From: Staphylococcus agnetis
Lineage (GTDB): Bacteria > Bacillota > Bacilli > Staphylococcales > Staphylococcaceae
Assembly (NCBI RefSeq): GCF_002901865.1
Contig: NZ_PPQF01000023.1
Location: 1 to 34,041 of the forward strand
DNA: 34,041 nt
Reading direction: 5' to 3'
Shown here: piece by piece, positions 12,849-23,304 of the stretch
How the letters are laid out: every line of letters begins with the position of its first letter
Numbering within the stretch: the first letter of the stretch is position 1
Program-made: the position numbers and the translations under genes
Notes under the pieces: model-generated
Databases searched by the model: none
The model's input: only the letters and a program-made list of their open reading frames with translations
Told to the model about the DNA's origin: nothing

Positions 12849-13883
12849 ATGGTAGTACGAAAACGTGGCGAAACATACCAATACGACTTTAGATTAAATG
12901 GCAAACGTTACCGTAAAGGCGGTTATAAAACCAAACGACTAGCACGCATGGCGGAATCTGAGTTGATGATGGATATTGAAGATGGTTTATATAACAATGA
13001 TTCAATCACGCTTGCTCAATACTTTAAAAACTATGTGGAAGTTTACAATGAGTCACATCACAGCAAGTCTACTGTAGCCAATATGATAGGTCGTTTAAAG
13101 TCAGTTGAGAATCACACATTAGGTCATATACCTTTAAAAAATATCACTAGACTACAATATCAAACTTTTATTAATGACTACGGCAAAGACCATGTACAAG
13201 ATTCTACACGAAAAATGCATAGAGCAATAAAGAATTGCGTTCAAGATGCTATATTTGAAGGTATAGTTAAACGCGACTTTACACACAACGTTACACCTAA
13301 AAGTAACAAAAACTCAAAAGAAGAAAAAGAAAAATATTTTGAAGTTAGCGAATACAAAAAGTTGAAAGAGTTAACCAAGACAAAAAACACACGATCATAT
13401 ATGGTTTTATTTTTAATGATTTGTACAGGAGCTAGAATAAGCGGTATTTTAAATTTAAAACATAGCTATATAGATAAGGTTAATTGCACTTTATATATAG
13501 ACGAAAAGAAAACTGACACATCACCTAGATATGTACAAATTGGACGTGACGATATGCAACACTTACTTAATTACATCAAAAGCACCCCTATTGACTTGAG
13601 CGGTTATGTATTTGCTGAATTTGGCAAAGTCGTTAGCAATGCTGCAGTCAACAAAACTTTAGGGAAGTTGTGCGATGCATTGGATACAGACAAGCGCACA
13701 TCTCACTCGTTAAGGCACACACATTGCTCATTTTTATTATCACAAGGTATATCTATTTATTACATTTCAAAAAGACTGGGTCATAAAAACATAGATACCA
13801 CACTAAAATATTATTCTCACCTACTTGAAGATCAATACGAAACGGAATCAAAACTAGCGGTTAATGCCATAAATAATTTGTGA
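12849..13883 (+). CDS. int: Tyrosine-family phage integrase
   Basis: 344 residues. An N-terminal arm-binding domain (KRGETYQYDFRLNGKRYRKG) and a SAM-like core-binding domain (residues 50-150) precede the catalytic domain. Arg196 (CTGARISG), Lys221, His286 and Arg289 (HSLRH), His312 (LGHKN) and Tyr322 (KYYSHL) form the complete active site. GAGGAGGG lies seven bases before ATG 12849. The gene points at the tRNA-Arg gene 141 bp away, which is the attachment site. It has its own space behind a terminator, so it is likely transcribed separately from the repressor. Confidence 0.96.
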   Translation: MVVRKRGETYQYDFRLNGKRYRKGGYKTKRLARMAESELMMDIEDGLYNNDSITLAQYFKNYVEVYNESHHSKSTVANMIGRLKSVENHTLGHIPLKNITRLQYQTFINDYGKDHVQDSTRKMHRAIKNCVQDAIFEGIVKRDFTHNVTPKSNKNSKEEKEKYFEVSEYKKLKELTKTKNTRSYMVLFLMICTGARISGILNLKHSYIDKVNCTLYIDEKKTDTSPRYVQIGRDDMQHLLNYIKSTPIDLSGYVFAEFGKVVSNAAVNKTLGKLCDALDTDKRTSHSLRHTHCSFLLSQGISIYYISKRLGHKNIDTTLKYYSHLLEDQYETESKLAVNAINNL

Positions 13884-13898
13884 CCAAAAATGTGACCA
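13879..13898. repeat. Direct repeats at the integrase end, possible arm-type sites
   Basis: TGTGACCA occurs twice, at 13879-13886 and 13891-13898, separated by AAAA. The first copy overlaps the integrase stop codon. Short direct repeats between int and the attachment core are the usual form of arm-type integrase binding sites, so these are candidates. Confidence 0.45.
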
Positions 13899-13940
13899 TT
13901 TTATTTTAATTTAGGTTGATTTCATAGAATTCCACTTATG

Positions 13941-13987
13941 AACAAAAATCGCCAAAACCATTGATTTAACAACATTCATGACGATTT
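13941..13987 (-). terminator. Possible terminator downstream of the tRNA supplied by the phage
   Basis: On the minus strand AAATCGTC pairs with GGCGATTT (one G-T pair) across a 26-base loop and is followed by TTGTT. It begins 38 bases after the tRNA 3' end, within phage DNA. The long loop makes it a weak candidate. The rest of 13899-14024 shows no gene. Confidence 0.35.
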
Positions 13988-14024
13988 CGAGTTTATTTCA
14001 AAGTATTTAAAATCAGTTAAATAA

Positions 14025-14096
14025 CCCCCTCGAGAGGAATCGAACCTCTATTGTAAGAACCGGAATCTTAAGTGTTATCCATTACACTACGAGGGG
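14025..14096 (-). tRNA. tRNA-Arg (anticodon CCG), prophage attachment site
   Basis: Read on the minus strand, the acceptor arms CCCCTCG and CGAGGGG pair fully with discriminator G. The anticodon stem TAAGA/TCTTA encloses TTCCGGT, giving anticodon CCG, which reads CGG (arginine). The T arm GAGG-TTCGATT-CCTC is normal. CCA is not encoded. The 3' end faces the integrase, so the phage recombined into the 3' part of the gene and restored it with its own copy. The exact core cannot be set without the other prophage end. Confidence 0.95.
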
Positions 14097-14164
14097 TTAA
14101 TAGTATTAAATTGGTAAAGCCGTTTCTAATGCCTTAAAATCAATAGCGATTCAAATGTTTATTT

Positions 14165-14194
14165 TTTGACCATTTTTGACTTTTAAGTTAAAAT
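14165..14194 (+). promoter_or_regulatory. CtsR operator and promoter of clpP
   Basis: Read on the minus strand, 14181-14165 is AGTCAAA-AAT-GGTCAAA, an exact match to the CtsR heptad operator (RGTCAAA-NAN-RGTCAAA). It covers the -35 box TTGACC (14166-14171), which is 17 bp from the -10 box TAAAAT (14189-14194). CtsR is the known heat-shock repressor of clp genes in low-GC Gram-positives, so clpP should be repressed at normal temperature and released by protein stress. Confidence 0.88.
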
Positions 14195-14226
14195 AGATTC
14201 AAAGCTATTTATAGGAGGAAAGAGTT

Positions 14227-14808
14227 ATGAATTTAATTCCTACAGTTATTGAAACAACAAACCGCGGTGAACGCGCATATGATATTTACTCACGTCTTTT
14301 AAAAGACCGTATTATTATGTTAGGCTCTGCGATTGATGACAATGTCGCAAATTCTATTGTATCACAACTTTTATTTTTACAAGCACAAGATGCTGAAAAA
14401 GATATTTATCTTTATATTAATTCTCCAGGTGGTAGTGTAACTGCTGGATTTGCTATTTATGATACGATTCAACACATTAAACCAGATGTACAAACAATTT
14501 GTATCGGTATGGCAGCTTCAATGGGTTCATTCTTACTTGCAGCAGGTGCTAAAGGTAAACGTTATGCATTACCAAATGCTGAAGTAATGATTCACCAACC
14601 ATTAGGTGGTGCGCAAGGTCAGGCAACCGAAATTGAAATTGCAGCGAATCACATTTTAAAAACACGCGCGAAATTAAATAAAATTTTATCAGAGCGTACA
14701 GGTCAATCGATTGAAAAAATCCAAAAAGATACAGATCGCGATAACTTCCTTACAGCTGAAGAAGCTAAAGAATATGGCTTAATTGACGAAGTTATGCACC
14801 CTGAATAA
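14227..14808 (+). CDS. clpP: ATP-dependent Clp protease proteolytic subunit
   Basis: 193 residues, full length. The catalytic triad Ser98 (GMAASMGS), His123 (MIHQPLGG) and Asp172 is intact. ClpP forms the double-heptamer peptidase chamber fed by ClpX or ClpC and controls stress response, virulence regulators and antibiotic tolerance in staphylococci. AGGAGG lies eight bases before ATG 14227. It is a single-gene unit with a CtsR-controlled promoter and a bidirectional terminator shared with whiA. Differences from S. aureus ClpP at several positions indicate another Staphylococcus species. Confidence 0.98.
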   Translation: MNLIPTVIETTNRGERAYDIYSRLLKDRIIMLGSAIDDNVANSIVSQLLFLQAQDAEKDIYLYINSPGGSVTAGFAIYDTIQHIKPDVQTICIGMAASMGSFLLAAGAKGKRYALPNAEVMIHQPLGGAQGQATEIEIAANHILKTRAKLNKILSERTGQSIEKIQKDTDRDNFLTAEEAKEYGLIDEVMHPE

Positions 14809-14815
14809 AAATGAT

Positions 14816-14851
14816 AAAAAGCGAGCCAACTTTGAGATGGCTCGCTTTTTT
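14816..14851. terminator. Bidirectional terminator between clpP and whiA
   Basis: GCGAGCCA (14821-14828) pairs with TGGCTCGC (14838-14845) around a nine-base loop. Five A's on the left and six T's on the right allow termination in both directions. The whiA stop codon overlaps the right-hand T run. Confidence 0.9.
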
Positions 14852-15794
14852 ATACTTCAAATGGTTCGCCATTTCTAATTTTATCAGCCATTTCATTTAA
14901 TTTTCGCAAACGATGATTAATACCCGACTTAGAAATCGTACCAGTACTGACCATCTCTCCTAGTTCTTTAAGCGATACATCTTGATGTTCAATTCTTAAT
15001 TTAGCAACTTCACGTAAGCGGTCAGGCAAATTATCCAAACCAATTTCTTGATCAATTAATTGAATACTTTCAACTTGTTTCATAGCGGCACTCACTGTTT
15101 TGTTTAAATTCGCTGTCTCGCAATTCACAAGTCGATTAACTGAATTACGCATATCGCGTACAATACGTACATCTTCAAACTTTAATAATGCTTGATAACC
15201 GCCAATTAAACTTAAAAATTCTGCGATACGTTCAGCCTCTTTAATATATGTGATCCATCCTTTTTTTCGCTCTAATTTTTTGGCATTTAACTCATAATCA
15301 TTCATTAATGCGGTTAACCCTTCAGAATGACCTTCATAAAGTGAAAATATTTCTAAATGATAAGAAGACGTTTCTGGATTATTCACAGAACCCCCTGCTA
15401 AAAATGCACCACGTAAATAACTACGTTTCATATCATCGTCTTTAACCATTTCGTCATCAATATCATGACTAAACATACCGTCCTTTAAAATGCCAAGTTC
15501 ATCTAATATCTCTTTTGTCTTCATCTTAATACGACAGATATAAATATTGTTTTTCTTTAATTTCATTTTTTTACGCACTAATATTTCGACTTCTACATGA
15601 AAAACAAGTTTGATTAAAGAATAAATGCGTCGTGCAGTCGTCGCATTTTCTGTTTGAATATTAATAACAAATTGCTGGTTCGAAAAATTCAAAGCCCCAT
15701 TCATTCGAATCAATGCGCTGAGCTCTGCTTTTGCATTGTTCGCATCTGTTTCTATGCGGGTTAATTCATTTTTCATTTCGGATGCAAAGCTCAT
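14850..15794 (-). CDS. whiA: WhiA-family DNA-binding protein
   Basis: 314 residues, the expected length. An N-terminal LAGLIDADG-like fold ([20 protein letters not shown], residues around 128-147) is joined to a C-terminal helix-turn-helix ([34 protein letters not shown]). In Firmicutes WhiA binds DNA and affects cell division and chromosome segregation; the sporulation role is from Streptomyces. It follows yvcK after 135 bp, a gap holding no gene. AGAGGA precedes ATG 15794. It ends at the shared terminator with clpP. Confidence 0.95.
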   Translation of the reverse strand: MSFASEMKNELTRIETDANNAKAELSALIRMNGALNFSNQQFVINIQTENATTARRIYSLIKLVFHVEVEILVRKKMKLKKNNIYICRIKMKTKEILDELGILKDGMFSHDIDDEMVKDDDMKRSYLRGAFLAGGSVNNPETSSYHLEIFSLYEGHSEGLTALMNDYELNAKKLERKKGWITYIKEAERIAEFLSLIGGYQALLKFEDVRIVRDMRNSVNRLVNCETANLNKTVSAAMKQVESIQLIDQEIGLDNLPDRLREVAKLRIEHQDVSLKELGEMVSTGTISKSGINHRLRKLNEMADKIRNGEPFEV

Positions 15795-15929
15795 GATTAT
15801 CGATTCCTCTCTTCACCGTACATTATCTTTAATAGAATGCTTATCTTTCATTGTATCATGAATGTGATTAAACGAGGTGCACCACTATCATTGTTTTCAA
15901 TTCATTGTCCGAAAGCGATATTGTCATCA

Positions 15930-16937
15930 TTATCTTTTTCGTCGATGTTTGATACGGTTCGGATCAAATTCAATGGTGCTGATTTCCTCAAGAGCAATAT
16001 CATAAATCATGTCCGCCAAAACATCATTACAATGTCGTACATGATGATTTTCAGATATTTGAGCCAGTCCTTTACCTGTGACAAGCTTAATCCCACTTTT
16101 TATAAGTTCGCCGGCATCATAATAGACTGGCCGTGCCCCTTTTTGCTCATACTTTTCCAATATTTCATTCGAAAACGTGATTTCGTTCGCAATGACAAAA
16201 TCGATAACATGATGGCCTAACTGCTGATGAATCGCATCAATATGATCAAGAACAGAGTATCCATCTGTTTCACCTGGTTGTGTCATAATATTCGATACAT
16301 ATAATTTTTTTGCTTCGCTTTTAACAATGGCATTCGCAATTCCTTTTACACATAAATTTGAAATCACGCTAGTGTAAAGTGACCCTGGTCCTAAAACAAT
16401 TAAATCCGCTTCCAACAAAGCTTCGACGGCTTCATCCATAGGCTCAGCATTCGCTGGCTCAAGAAATACGCGGCTAATTTTTTTATGTTTACTTGGGATA
16501 TTCGATTCACCAACGACAATTTCACCATCTTCCATCACAGCGTTAAGAGACACGCTGGATATGGTTGAGGGAATGACGCGACCTTTTATATTTAATATTC
16601 GGCTTAATTCCTTAATCGCATGCCCGAAATCATCTGTAATGTTTGTCATTGCAGCGATGAGTAAGTTACCTAATGAATGACCGCTGATTTTATCTTCTTC
16701 AAAGCGATATTGGAATAATTGCTCTAACGTAGGTTCGACATCACTTAATGCCGCAAGCACATTTCGTACATCACCAGGAGCTGGAATGTCCATTTCATGC
16801 CGTATTTTACCTGTACTGCCTCCATCATCCGCAACAGTAACAATACACGTAATATCTATTGGAAACTTTTTTAAGCCTCTCGCAAGCACAGATAGTCCTG
16901 TGCCGCCTCCAATTAACACTATTTTAATTTGCTTCAT
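15930..16937 (-). CDS. yvcK: YvcK/CofD-like UDP-sugar-binding protein
   Basis: 335 residues from ATG 16937 ([20 protein letters not shown]), chosen by alignment with the usual start; upstream codons only extend into the rapZ end. GGGTGLS near the N-terminus and [11 protein letters not shown] later are the nucleotide-sugar binding motifs of the family. YvcK (GlmR) supports carbon flow to cell wall precursors and normal cell shape on gluconeogenic carbon sources in Bacillus. It overlaps rapZ by 14 nt, consistent with one conserved rapZ-yvcK-whiA operon. The ribosome site is weak (AAAGTGG), suggesting translation coupled to rapZ. Confidence 0.93.
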   Translation of the reverse strand: MKQIKIVLIGGGTGLSVLARGLKKFPIDITCIVTVADDGGSTGKIRHEMDIPAPGDVRNVLAALSDVEPTLEQLFQYRFEEDKISGHSLGNLLIAAMTNITDDFGHAIKELSRILNIKGRVIPSTISSVSLNAVMEDGEIVVGESNIPSKHKKISRVFLEPANAEPMDEAVEALLEADLIVLGPGSLYTSVISNLCVKGIANAIVKSEAKKLYVSNIMTQPGETDGYSVLDHIDAIHQQLGHHVIDFVIANEITFSNEILEKYEQKGARPVYYDAGELIKSGIKLVTGKGLAQISENHHVRHCNDVLADMIYDIALEEISTIEFDPNRIKHRRKR

Positions 16938-17847
16938 GCTTATCGCCACTTTCAATATGTGCGTCTCTATGATGCACATGAATATCATAGTCAAAGTGCT
17001 GTCTAAGATCTTCAGATAGACGTTGTGCTAATGCAACGGATCGATGTTGACCACCTGTACATCCGATTGCGATAACAAGTTGTGACTTCCCTTCTTTTTT
17101 ATACCCTGGAATCATAAATAATAATAAATCTAATAATTTTTCGTAAAATGTGTTAGTTTCTTTCCATTTCATTACATAATTATAGACATCATCATCCATC
17201 CCTGTTAATGGACGTAATGATTTAACGTAATATGGATTCGGTAAAAATCGAACATCAAAAACAAGATCGGCATCGATTTGTATCCCATGCTTAAACCCAA
17301 AACTTTGTACATTAATCGTAAAAGTAGGATGATTCGATTTATTGAAATATTCATATACACGAGAACGTAATTCTTTTGGCTTTAAATGTGTAGTGTCCAC
17401 ATTATAATTTGCCATACTGCGAATATCAGATAATAAATTTCGCTCCTCACTTATAGCTTCTACTAACGTTAAATTATTTTGATCTTGTAATGGGTGTCGA
17501 CGTCTTGTTTCTTTATAGCGTGATATTAATTTTTCAGTCGTTGCGTCTACAAATAGTACATCCGTAATAACATTTTTACGACTTAAAATATCATCAATTT
17601 CTTTAACTAGCGATTTAAAAAATTCGCGTCCTCTTAAGTCAATGCCAATAGCCACCTTTTGTAATGTCGGATTTCCTTGTTCCATCAATTCTACAAATTT
17701 CGGTAACAAGATCGGTGGTAAATTATCGACACAAAAATAACCTAAGTCTTCTAAACTTTGTATCACAACTGACTTTCCAGCCCCCGACAACCCAGTGATC
17801 ACTAATAATTCGCTTTTGACGATTTCATTTTTTTCTTCATGTTGCAT
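16924..17847 (-). CDS. rapZ: RapZ-like nucleotide-binding protein
   Basis: 307 residues from ATG 17847 ([20 protein letters not shown]), chosen for GGTGG just upstream and fit to the family start. Walker [21 protein letters not shown], and the C-terminal block [14 protein letters not shown] with [11 protein letters not shown] are diagnostic. In E. coli RapZ controls GlmS through small RNAs. In Gram-positive bacteria (YvcJ) it binds and hydrolyses nucleotides and its targets are less clear. It begins the operon with yvcK and whiA. Upstream, 17848-17917 has no gene. Confidence 0.93.
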   Translation of the reverse strand: MQHEEKNEIVKSELLVITGLSGAGKSVVIQSLEDLGYFCVDNLPPILLPKFVELMEQGNPTLQKVAIGIDLRGREFFKSLVKEIDDILSRKNVITDVLFVDATTEKLISRYKETRRRHPLQDQNNLTLVEAISEERNLLSDIRSMANYNVDTTHLKPKELRSRVYEYFNKSNHPTFTINVQSFGFKHGIQIDADLVFDVRFLPNPYYVKSLRPLTGMDDDVYNYVMKWKETNTFYEKLLDLLLFMIPGYKKEGKSQLVIAIGCTGGQHRSVALAQRLSEDLRQHFDYDIHVHHRDAHIESGDKHEAN

Positions 17848-17917
17848 ACGTATCCACCATCCAATCATATTCTATTTAAGTGTACATGAAATCCTACTTC
17901 AGTAGTAGCGTTTGTGT

Positions 17918-17977
17918 AAAAAAAGAGTGCATCAGTGTTCTCATCATGTGCATTTGATGGACTGACCCACTCTTTTT
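17918..17977 (-). terminator. Intrinsic terminator after trxB
   Basis: AAAAAGAGTG (17920-17929) pairs with CACTCTTTTT (17968-17977), with an inner CAGT/ACTG stem (17933-17936, 17961-17964). On the minus strand the stem is followed by a run of T's, ending trxB transcription before rapZ. Confidence 0.8.
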
Positions 17978-18012
17978 GTATATGAAGTTATGACCTAAAT
18001 ATTTATCATAAA

Positions 18013-18978
<966 letters not shown>

Positions 18979-19020
18979 TTATCATACGCATTTTACAACA
19001 TTTTGAGCCTAAATATGAAG

Positions 19021-20457
19021 TTAAATGCTCAATAAATGCGCTAATGCACGTTCTAACTTATCTTCTGAAACACCGAACATTTCACTTAACTTTGATTTTA
19101 GCATCGATTGATTTGTTGTATTAAAGTACAAATAACTTACTGCTGCAGTATACGCATTGACATTGTCTGTATCTACGTCCGTTTCTAATAAAGATTCGGC
19201 ATAATTAATCCAACTTAAAAACAATGCTGTTTCGTCTTTCGTTTCAGATATTTGATAAATCTGTTGCATTCCTTTGTGAATAAAATTTAACTTTCGCAAT
19301 TGTAGACCTTGGATGAGATACGATAAATATAGTTTTTCATAATCTCCCATATCTTCCAATATTGACCAAACATCTTTCGTCATCAATACTTCTTTTCCAT
19401 TCAGTTGATGAAGTAAAAACAATCCGTAAAGACGTCGATGCCCATCATCACTCGTAAGTAATGGCGCGATGTGTTCGTTAAAATAAGTCTCACTCGTATC
19501 CATAATCCATGGCGGCACACCCGGCGTGGCTTTAGCAAAATCTTGCAATCTTTTCCAGAAGTGTTCGCTTTGAGATGGTTGACCTAAATAATAATAATTA
19601 AAAGACAAGGCATGAAAAAGTTGGAACGTTTGGAAACTTCCTTTTCGATGAAGGGGTAAAAGTAATTGTTGCGACGCCTCATATTGCTTTAAATAACTTA
19701 AAACGATACCCAATTTAAAAGATTGGTCATCATTTATTGGTATAATTTTGTTTAAAACTTTAATGTAATGCGCATATTGCTTTGTTTCATTCATGTTATA
19801 TAAAAGTAACGTGTAATGACATAACGCATGTACATCTGACGCGTCTTCCTCTAATAAAGTCTCAAACATTGCTTTAGCTTCTTTATTTTCATTGAGGTAA
19901 AGATAACACATTGCTAAAAGGTTTCTCATGACTTTATGATTTTTAATATGCGTTTCTTGGTTCAATATATATTCACGTGCATCAAGTAGTCTACCTTGAC
20001 CAAATAAATATTGAAAGATGATTTGAGCGACAAATAATTCACTTTCAAGCTCTAATTGCGCGTCACCCATCAATGTAACTTCAAACATGTGTTCTAATTC
20101 ATCACGATAATCTTCATCTTGCGTTAAAAACACATACCGCAGCCCGAATAAATACGCTTTATTCGGTTCATTCAAGTCAATGTTTAACTGACTCAATTCA
20201 TACAAACACATTTCAATTTCATCATCTTTGCTCAATGCTTCATAATAAATCGCTTCCGCTTTTTTAGGCTGACGTAACTTCACATAACACGTTGCAAGTT
20301 GTTGTTTTGCATCAAAATTATCTGGTGACAATTCTAACACTTTGTCCAAATATTTTTTTGCTTTTGCGTATTCCTGCTGTAACATTTTTTGATGTGCCAA
20401 TCGCTCATATAATGCTACATCAGTATCAAGTTGAATAATTTTGCGCTGCTGTGTCAT
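19021..20457 (-). CDS. Tetratricopeptide-repeat protein
   Basis: 478 residues from ATG 20457 (MTQQRKIIQLDTDVALYERL), chosen because GAGGTG lies six bases upstream. The N-terminal half contains typical TPR helices (YAKAKKYLDKVLELSPDNFD, AKQQLATCYVKLRQPKKAEA, MRNLLAMCYLYLNENKEAKA). There are no membrane spans or catalytic motifs. A protein of this type is found at the same place in other staphylococci; it is probably an adaptor. It follows the acyltransferase gene by 16 bp in the same direction. Function unknown. Confidence 0.85.
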   Translation of the reverse strand: MTQQRKIIQLDTDVALYERLAHQKMLQQEYAKAKKYLDKVLELSPDNFDAKQQLATCYVKLRQPKKAEAIYYEALSKDDEIEMCLYELSQLNIDLNEPNKAYLFGLRYVFLTQDEDYRDELEHMFEVTLMGDAQLELESELFVAQIIFQYLFGQGRLLDAREYILNQETHIKNHKVMRNLLAMCYLYLNENKEAKAMFETLLEEDASDVHALCHYTLLLYNMNETKQYAHYIKVLNKIIPINDDQSFKLGIVLSYLKQYEASQQLLLPLHRKGSFQTFQLFHALSFNYYYLGQPSQSEHFWKRLQDFAKATPGVPPWIMDTSETYFNEHIAPLLTSDDGHRRLYGLFLLHQLNGKEVLMTKDVWSILEDMGDYEKLYLSYLIQGLQLRKLNFIHKGMQQIYQISETKDETALFLSWINYAESLLETDVDTDNVNAYTAAVSYLYFNTTNQSMLKSKLSEMFGVSEDKLERALAHLLSI

Positions 20458-20473
20458 CCTTGTCACCTCACTT

Positions 20474-20959
20474 TCACAACGGTTTAATTTGTATTGGATT
20501 GCCTATCGCTTTCGAATTACTAGGAATATCTTTGGATACGACGGCATTGGCCCCTATTAGTACGTTATCTCCAATTGTCACGCCAGGTAAAATTGTAACA
20601 TTGGCACCTATAAGCGTATCGTTTCCAATATTGACATCACCTAACCGTAACTGATCAGGTAAAAATTCATGCGTTAATATTGTCGTATGGTAGCCTATAG
20701 TCACATTGTGCCCTATTGTGATTTTCTCTGGATACATTAAATCAGGTACAACTTTAAAAGCAATAGCTGTATGGTTACCAATATTCATATGTAGTAAACG
20801 TCGATACAACAGAGGTTTAAGCTGAATCCATGGAAAATAGCGCAAACATTCGATAATGATTACATTTTTGAATAATTTGGCAAACGAAATAAATCGATAC
20901 AAATACCACAATGGGTTATATTTGCCTTTTGATACTATGACCTTAACCTTTCTTGCCAT
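20474..20959 (-). CDS. Hexapeptide-repeat acyltransferase
   Basis: 161 residues from ATG 20959 ([20 protein letters not shown]), preferred because AAGGGT lies seven bases upstream. The second half is a left-handed beta-helix: [36 protein letters not shown] and [20 protein letters not shown], the pattern of O-acetyltransferases of the CysE/NodL/maltose acetyltransferase group, with a catalytic-type His in the ILTHEF loop. The acceptor is unknown; a cell-envelope glycan is plausible. It overlaps lgt by 17 nt and lies in the hprK-lgt operon. Confidence 0.9.
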   Translation of the reverse strand: MARKVKVIVSKGKYNPLWYLYRFISFAKLFKNVIIIECLRYFPWIQLKPLLYRRLLHMNIGNHTAIAFKVVPDLMYPEKITIGHNVTIGYHTTILTHEFLPDQLRLGDVNIGNDTLIGANVTILPGVTIGDNVLIGANAVVSKDIPSNSKAIGNPIQIKPL

Positions 20960-21797
20960 AAGACTTACCCTTCCTTTGCGTTGGCCAAGGTAAAATTGAA
21001 ACATCTTTATATTTCGGTGGTTTTACTTTTAATCTTCTCCATAAAATCATACCTACACCTATGAGTATGAGCAAGATAGACATTAACTGTGCCACACGTA
21101 TTGTCTCAGTTAACATCAAACTATCTGTACGTAAACCTTCTACAAAGAAACGACCGATAGAATACCATATTAAGTATAAGAAGAAGGTTTCACCTACAAG
21201 TAGATGCTTGCGCAGTGAAATAAGAATGATAAACCCAATAAGGTTCCATAACGATTCATACAAGAATGTAGGATGATAATACACACCATCAATCAACATA
21301 TTATCAATGATAAATTGAGGTAAGTGTAAATCTTCTAAAAAGGCACGAGACACCGGACCACCATGTGCTTCATGATTCATAAAATTACCCCAACGTCCAA
21401 TGGCTTGTGCTAAAATGATGCTCGGCGCGGCAATATCACCTAATTGGAATGGATGCCAATCTTTGCGATAGCAGTAATAAATCCCTGTAATAAATGCCCC
21501 TATGAGCCCTCCATGTATCGCGAGTCCACCTAACCAAATCATCGGTATTTCGACGGGATGCATGAGATAGTAATTGAGATTAAAGACTACAAAATAAAGC
21601 CGTGCAGTTAAAATTGCAACTACAACACAAACGAGTATCGTATTGATAAGTTCTTCCTCTTTAAAACCAATTTTTTGAGCGCTTTTTTGTGCAAGGACAT
21701 ACCCTAATAAAATGGCAGTTGCAATAATAATGCCATACCATCGCACATGAATTGGCCCAAGTGAAAATGCGATAGGATCGATATAACCTAACAACAT
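20943..21797 (-). CDS. lgt: Prolipoprotein diacylglyceryl transferase
   Basis: 284 residues with about seven membrane spans. HGGLIG (95-100) and [10 protein letters not shown] (134-143) are the conserved motifs, the latter including the signature Arg and Asn. Lgt transfers diacylglycerol from phosphatidylglycerol to the lipobox cysteine of prelipoproteins, the first step of lipoprotein maturation. The ATG overlaps the stop of hprK (TAATG), a conserved arrangement in staphylococci. Confidence 0.97.
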   Translation of the reverse strand: MLLGYIDPIAFSLGPIHVRWYGIIIATAILLGYVLAQKSAQKIGFKEEELINTILVCVVVAILTARLYFVVFNLNYYLMHPVEIPMIWLGGLAIHGGLIGAFITGIYYCYRKDWHPFQLGDIAAPSIILAQAIGRWGNFMNHEAHGGPVSRAFLEDLHLPQFIIDNMLIDGVYYHPTFLYESLWNLIGFIILISLRKHLLVGETFFLYLIWYSIGRFFVEGLRTDSLMLTETIRVAQLMSILLILIGVGMILWRRLKVKPPKYKDVSILPWPTQRKGKSYGKKG

Positions 21798-22732
21798 TAC
21801 ACATCTCCTTTACGTTGACTATTTTTTAATATTTCAGCATTTAACCGCTCGTTAAATTCTTCTGCAGTGTTGATCCCCATAATATTTAATCGGTAATTCA
21901 TCGCCGCGACTTCAATAATGACTGCGACATTGCGTCCTGGACGTACGGGTATCGTTTTCTTTGTAATTTCAGTATCCATAATTTTTAATGTTTCTTCATT
22001 TAAGCCAACACGATCATACAGTTTATCTTGTCGCCAAGTCTCTAAATTAATATTGAGACGAATACGCTTTTGCGTTAATATTGATCCTGCACCAAATAGA
22101 GTCATCACATTGATAATGCCTAATCCTCTAATTTCTAATAAGTGCTCGATAATTTTAGGTGGTTTTCCAATGAGTTGATCTTTATTAATCTCCTTAATTT
22201 CTACATTGTCGTCAGCTACTAATCGGTGTCCGCGTTTAACCAGCTCTAATGCTGTTTCACTTTTACCAATACCAGAATCACCCGTAATTAATACACCTAC
22301 GCCGTAAACATCGACAAGCACACCGTGCAATGATGTTGAATTCGCAAGTTCATGCTCTAAAAATGTTGTAAATCGTCCCATAACACGTGTTGTGGCTTCA
22401 TCAATATACATAAGTGGCGTATCCGTTGCATGTGAAGCTTCTATTAATTCTTCTGGTGCTTCATGACCTCTTGTGATAATAATCGCTGGGGTTTCAGGCC
22501 TACATAATTTACGCATCCGTCCTTTACGTTCTTCCAAAGGCAATAAATTGTAAAAAGATAATTCTGTTGTCCCTAAAAGTTGAATCCGATTGGATGCATA
22601 ATGTGAAAAATAGCCTGCCATTTCTAAACCAGGTCGAGAGATATCTGTATTCATTATCGGTCGATCCAATCCTTTTTCACCAGCAATCACATTCAATTTG
22701 AACTTTTCCACTAAGTCTTTTGTCGTTAACAT
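21797..22732 (-). CDS. hprK: HPr kinase/phosphorylase
   Basis: 311 residues. Walker A GDSGIGKS (151-158) and the family signature [12 protein letters not shown] (about 198-209) are intact. HPrK phosphorylates HPr on Ser46 in response to fructose bisphosphate and ATP and reverses it, setting carbon catabolite repression through CcpA. GAGGTG lies five bases before ATG 22732. It is the first gene of an operon with lgt, the acyltransferase and the TPR gene. A long hairpin and AT-rich leader lie upstream at 22733-22899, with a possible -10 TATAAT about 55 bases before the start. Confidence 0.97.
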   Translation of the reverse strand: MLTTKDLVEKFKLNVIAGEKGLDRPIMNTDISRPGLEMAGYFSHYASNRIQLLGTTELSFYNLLPLEERKGRMRKLCRPETPAIIITRGHEAPEELIEASHATDTPLMYIDEATTRVMGRFTTFLEHELANSTSLHGVLVDVYGVGVLITGDSGIGKSETALELVKRGHRLVADDNVEIKEINKDQLIGKPPKIIEHLLEIRGLGIINVMTLFGAGSILTQKRIRLNINLETWRQDKLYDRVGLNEETLKIMDTEITKKTIPVRPGRNVAVIIEVAAMNYRLNIMGINTAEEFNERLNAEILKNSQRKGDV

Positions 22733-22833
22733 ACGTTCACCTCAATTAGTGCTTTCATCAATGATTTCAATTATAGTATACAAAATAATCTATACGTATA
22801 AAGTTTCATCGTTTATCATTCCATTATACATGA

Positions 22834-22889
22834 ACAGGGTGAGAGTATAAAAATAAATCTTTTTGACTTATTTTCAACGCTCACCCTGT
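22834..22889 (-). terminator. Two-tier hairpin between the SHOCT-like gene and hprK
   Basis: ACAGGGTGAG (22834-22843) pairs perfectly with CTCACCCTGT (22880-22889). Inside, AAAATAAATC (22850-22859) pairs with GACTTATTTT (22865-22874) with one mismatch. It begins 11 bases after the stop of the gene at 22900. No T run follows the outer stem, so termination may be inefficient or occur at the inner stem; it may also act as a leader element of hprK. Confidence 0.5.
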
Positions 22890-22899
22890 GATTTAAAAG

Positions 22900-23304
22900 C
22901 TATTTGCCATACTTATTCAGTTTTTCAGTCACATCACGAAATGTTTTTTCAATTTGGCTAAACGTATCCATGGCACTATCATTTTGTTCACGGTCTTTTT
23001 TTGAGGACTCATTCTTTTTATCTGTAGCTTTTTTTAATGTAGATGTGACTTGTTTCAATGTTTGATTCATAAAGTCTTCCATTGAAGAATCGGATTGACG
23101 TTCGTGTTGATGTGAATGCGACTGATTTTCTGTTGAGTGATTTGGAGGCTTCGCTGACATGTCTTGGTGTTGGGTTGTTTTACACTCAGATTGTTGATGC
23201 TCATGTGTTTTCCCATACATTGCATCCAATAAAATCGCCGCAGACTCCACAGAAATTTTATGCGCTTCTAACAATTCTAAAACTTTCATTTGTGCCTCTT
23301 TCAT
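22900..23304 (-). CDS. Small protein with SHOCT-like N-terminus and low-complexity tail
   Basis: 134 residues. The first 30 ([31 protein letters not shown]) match the short helical SHOCT-like domain seen at the N-terminus of YvlB/LiaX-type proteins (pattern xxLxxLExxKIxxxEAxxLL). The middle is rich in His, Gln and Ser, without structure. The last 60 residues form charged helices ([20 protein letters not shown]). The start overlaps the uvrA stop as ATGA, so it is translated with uvrA. The function is unknown; the His-rich part might bind metal. Confidence 0.75.
   Translation of the reverse strand: MKEAQMKVLELLEAHKISVESAAILLDAMYGKTHEHQQSECKTTQHQDMSAKPPNHSTENQSHSHQHERQSDSSMEDFMNQTLKQVTSTLKKATDKKNESSKKDREQNDSAMDTFSQIEKTFRDVTEKLNKYGK

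Noticed and set aside
1..14024. Toxin, resistance or insertion-sequence genes in the prophage
   Set aside because: None seen in the visible part; virulence genes of staphylococcal phages usually lie near the lysis genes, outside this window.
16938..16994. Longer N-terminus for YvcK
   Set aside because: The extra residues lie in the rapZ reading region and are absent from the family; ATG 16937 aligns with the GGGTG start region.
22733..22833. Catabolite-responsive or T-box element before hprK
   Set aside because: No cre-like palindrome or T-box sequence is visible; only AT-rich promoter-like DNA.
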